NCBI GenBank assembly: GCA_035328465.1
Contig: DAOLIQ010000123.1
Coordinates: 1 to 7,156, forward strand
From: JADJEI01 sp035328465
Lineage (GTDB): Bacteria > Bacteroidota > Ignavibacteria > Ignavibacteriales > Ignavibacteriaceae
DNA: 7,156 nucleotides
Direction: 5' to 3'
Shown: positions 6,040 to 7,156 of the stretch, one piece after another
How the letters are laid out: each line of letters begins with the position of its first letter
Numbering within the stretch: the first letter of the stretch is position 1
Position numbers and translations under genes: made by a program
Notes under the pieces: model-generated
What the model saw: the letters and a program-made list of their open reading frames with translations, nothing else
Databases searched by the model: none
Told to the model about the DNA's origin: nothing

Positions 6040-7146
6040 TTATTTCCCTTCGTTTGCGATTTCATTTAAAAATTTCATTACACTTAAGTAAACCTCATCT
6101 ACCGTTAACTGGTTCATACATTCAAATGAAGAACATCCATTTCGTCCGGCATTAGTAAAACAATATTGTTTTTCTTTTGGAGGCGAACATTTTATTTTTT
6201 TTTGTATGTAGGTGTGAAATGAACCTGATGGACTCGAGAATAGTGGATTTGTAGGACCGTAAATAGTAAATGTAGCTAAACCAAGAAGAGATGCAATGTG
6301 TACAGGTCCAGAATCATTACCTATTAAGATGGAGGCTTTAGCTATTTCAGCAATTAAGTCATCTATGGTTGTTGTTTCAATTAATTTTATTTTTGATGAA
6401 ATCAAATGCGATTTCAAATCCTCAGTTAATTTATTTTTTTCGGTAATGAAATAACAATCAAAAGAAAAAAGTAATTTTTCCGTTAACGAGATGAAATTCA
6501 TTAATCCCCATTCTTTTGCTTCCCAACCCGCAAATGGGGCAATCAATATCTTACCATTTATATCTGGTTTAGAATGAATTGAATTGTCGTCGGTCTCAAT
6601 TTTAAAATAAGGTTTAATTGCTTCCAAGTAAATATCACGACAGTGAAGATTGATATTTGTTTCAACTGATTGAGTATAAATCCCTTTAAAATGTCTTCTT
6701 GTCATTCCATATATTGTTGATGCCTTCGAATTGAATAGAAGGCTTGCTGAGGTCATCACACCAGTAAGATCAAAGATAATTCTTGGATGAAAACTTCTAA
6801 ATTTGTTTCTGGATTGGTGTGTGGCAATTCTATCATTAAAATAAAACATAGAGTGCTCCAACTCCAGATACCTAACATCCTTGAAAGCCAATTGTAAAAT
6901 AGATTTCGATTCCGGATAACATACTATTAACACATCGCTATCAAAATTTGAGATGATTATCTTGAGAGCAGGGATTGTAAAAACTGTGTCACCAAGTCTA
7001 TGCAAAACAATTACAGCGACTGGTCCGGAAGTATCTTTACCGAATAAAAAAATTCTTATTATTTTGAGAAGTAGATTAGAAAAGAAACAAAAAATATTGT
7101 AAAGGAATTTATTCTGACCAAATAATTTAGTAATAGCTATTTTCAT
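6040..7146 (-). CDS. GT9 family glycosyltransferase (ADP-heptose:LPS heptosyltransferase-like)
   Basis: This 368-residue GT-B-fold family 9 glycosyltransferase is related to WaaC/WaaF heptosyltransferases, which add heptose from ADP-heptose to the LPS inner core in the cytoplasm. Seen directly: the N-terminal Rossmann motif VLHRLGDTVFTIPAL (47-61), FDLTG (125-129), IAPFAGWEAKEWG (202-214), with the family's K-x-W, and the donor-site motif IGNDSGPVHIASLLGL (275-290) followed by YGPTNP (296-301). The C-terminal tail carries four cysteines (320, 329, 338, 343). The first 42 residues precede the usual family start and include a hydrophobic, basic-flanked stretch (about 12-36) that could anchor the enzyme to the membrane. 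The ATG is the only reasonable start; in the 10 upstream bases no ribosome site is seen, but TAATG and ATGA are present, so overlap with the stop of an upstream gene is possible. A run of nine A encodes Gln-Lys-Lys near residues 315-317. The actual sugar transferred may not be heptose. Confidence 0.9.
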   Translation of the reverse strand: MKIAITKLFGQNKFLYNIFCFFSNLLLKIIRIFLFGKDTSGPVAVIVLHRLGDTVFTIPALKIIISNFDSDVLIVCYPESKSILQLAFKDVRYLELEHSMFYFNDRIATHQSRNKFRSFHPRIIFDLTGVMTSASLLFNSKASTIYGMTRRHFKGIYTQSVETNINLHCRDIYLEAIKPYFKIETDDNSIHSKPDINGKILIAPFAGWEAKEWGLMNFISLTEKLLFSFDCYFITEKNKLTEDLKSHLISSKIKLIETTTIDDLIAEIAKASILIGNDSGPVHIASLLGLATFTIYGPTNPLFSSPSGSFHTYIQKKIKCSPPKEKQYCFTNAGRNGCSSFECMNQLTVDEVYLSVMKFLNEIANEGK

Positions 7147-7156
7147 TAAATGATTT

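Noticed and set aside
1..7156. tRNA, rRNA, CRISPR, insertion sequence or riboswitch
   Set aside because: No cloverleaf-like segment, regularly spaced repeat, transposase-like protein or terminal inverted repeat was found; almost the whole window is coding.

Overview
The window is a compact, single-direction stretch of a surface-polysaccharide (exopolysaccharide, O-antigen or capsule) gene cluster. All six complete genes lie on the minus strand, so transcription runs from high to low coordinates. In transcription order they are: a GT9 heptosyltransferase-like glycosyltransferase (7146-6040), a polytopic O-antigen polymerase/ligase-type protein (6027-4615), a GT4 glycosyltransferase (4585-3485), a glutamine-dependent asparagine synthetase-type amidotransferase (3481-1643), a GNAT N-acetyltransferase (1646-1044) and an ExoA-like GT2 glycosyltransferase (1016-81). 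The intervals are 12, 29, 3, -4 (overlap) and 27 bases. There is no strand switch and no convincing terminator, so this looks like the interior of a longer operon whose ends lie outside the window. No gap exceeds 80 bases.

The DNA is AT-rich, about one third G+C by eye, with rare start codons in two genes (TTG and GTG) and a very strong Shine-Dalgarno before one of them. Protein style and base composition suggest a Bacteroidota/Ignavibacteria-type Gram-negative bacterium. This is an inference from general resemblance and is not proven. No rRNA, tRNA, ribosomal protein or other taxonomic marker is present.

The genes fit a Wzy-dependent or related glycan pathway. Three glycosyltransferases (GT9, GT4, GT2) would add sugars to a lipid-linked acceptor on the cytoplasmic face of the inner membrane. 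The multi-spanning protein would polymerise or ligate the product on the periplasmic face. The AsnB-like and GNAT proteins, translationally coupled to each other, are the best candidates for tailoring enzymes (amidation of a uronic acid, N-acetylation of an amino sugar), although the AsnB protein keeps all the residues of a true asparagine synthetase. A flippase (Wzx), chain-length regulator, priming phosphoglycosyltransferase and nucleotide-sugar synthesis genes are absent here and presumably lie elsewhere in the locus.

No clearly unprecedented system is visible. The points most worth checking are the AsnB-GNAT pair as a glycan-modifying module, the hydrophobic N-terminal extension and four-cysteine C-terminal tail of the GT9 protein, and the TTG-started GT4 gene with a promoter-like sequence just ahead of it.
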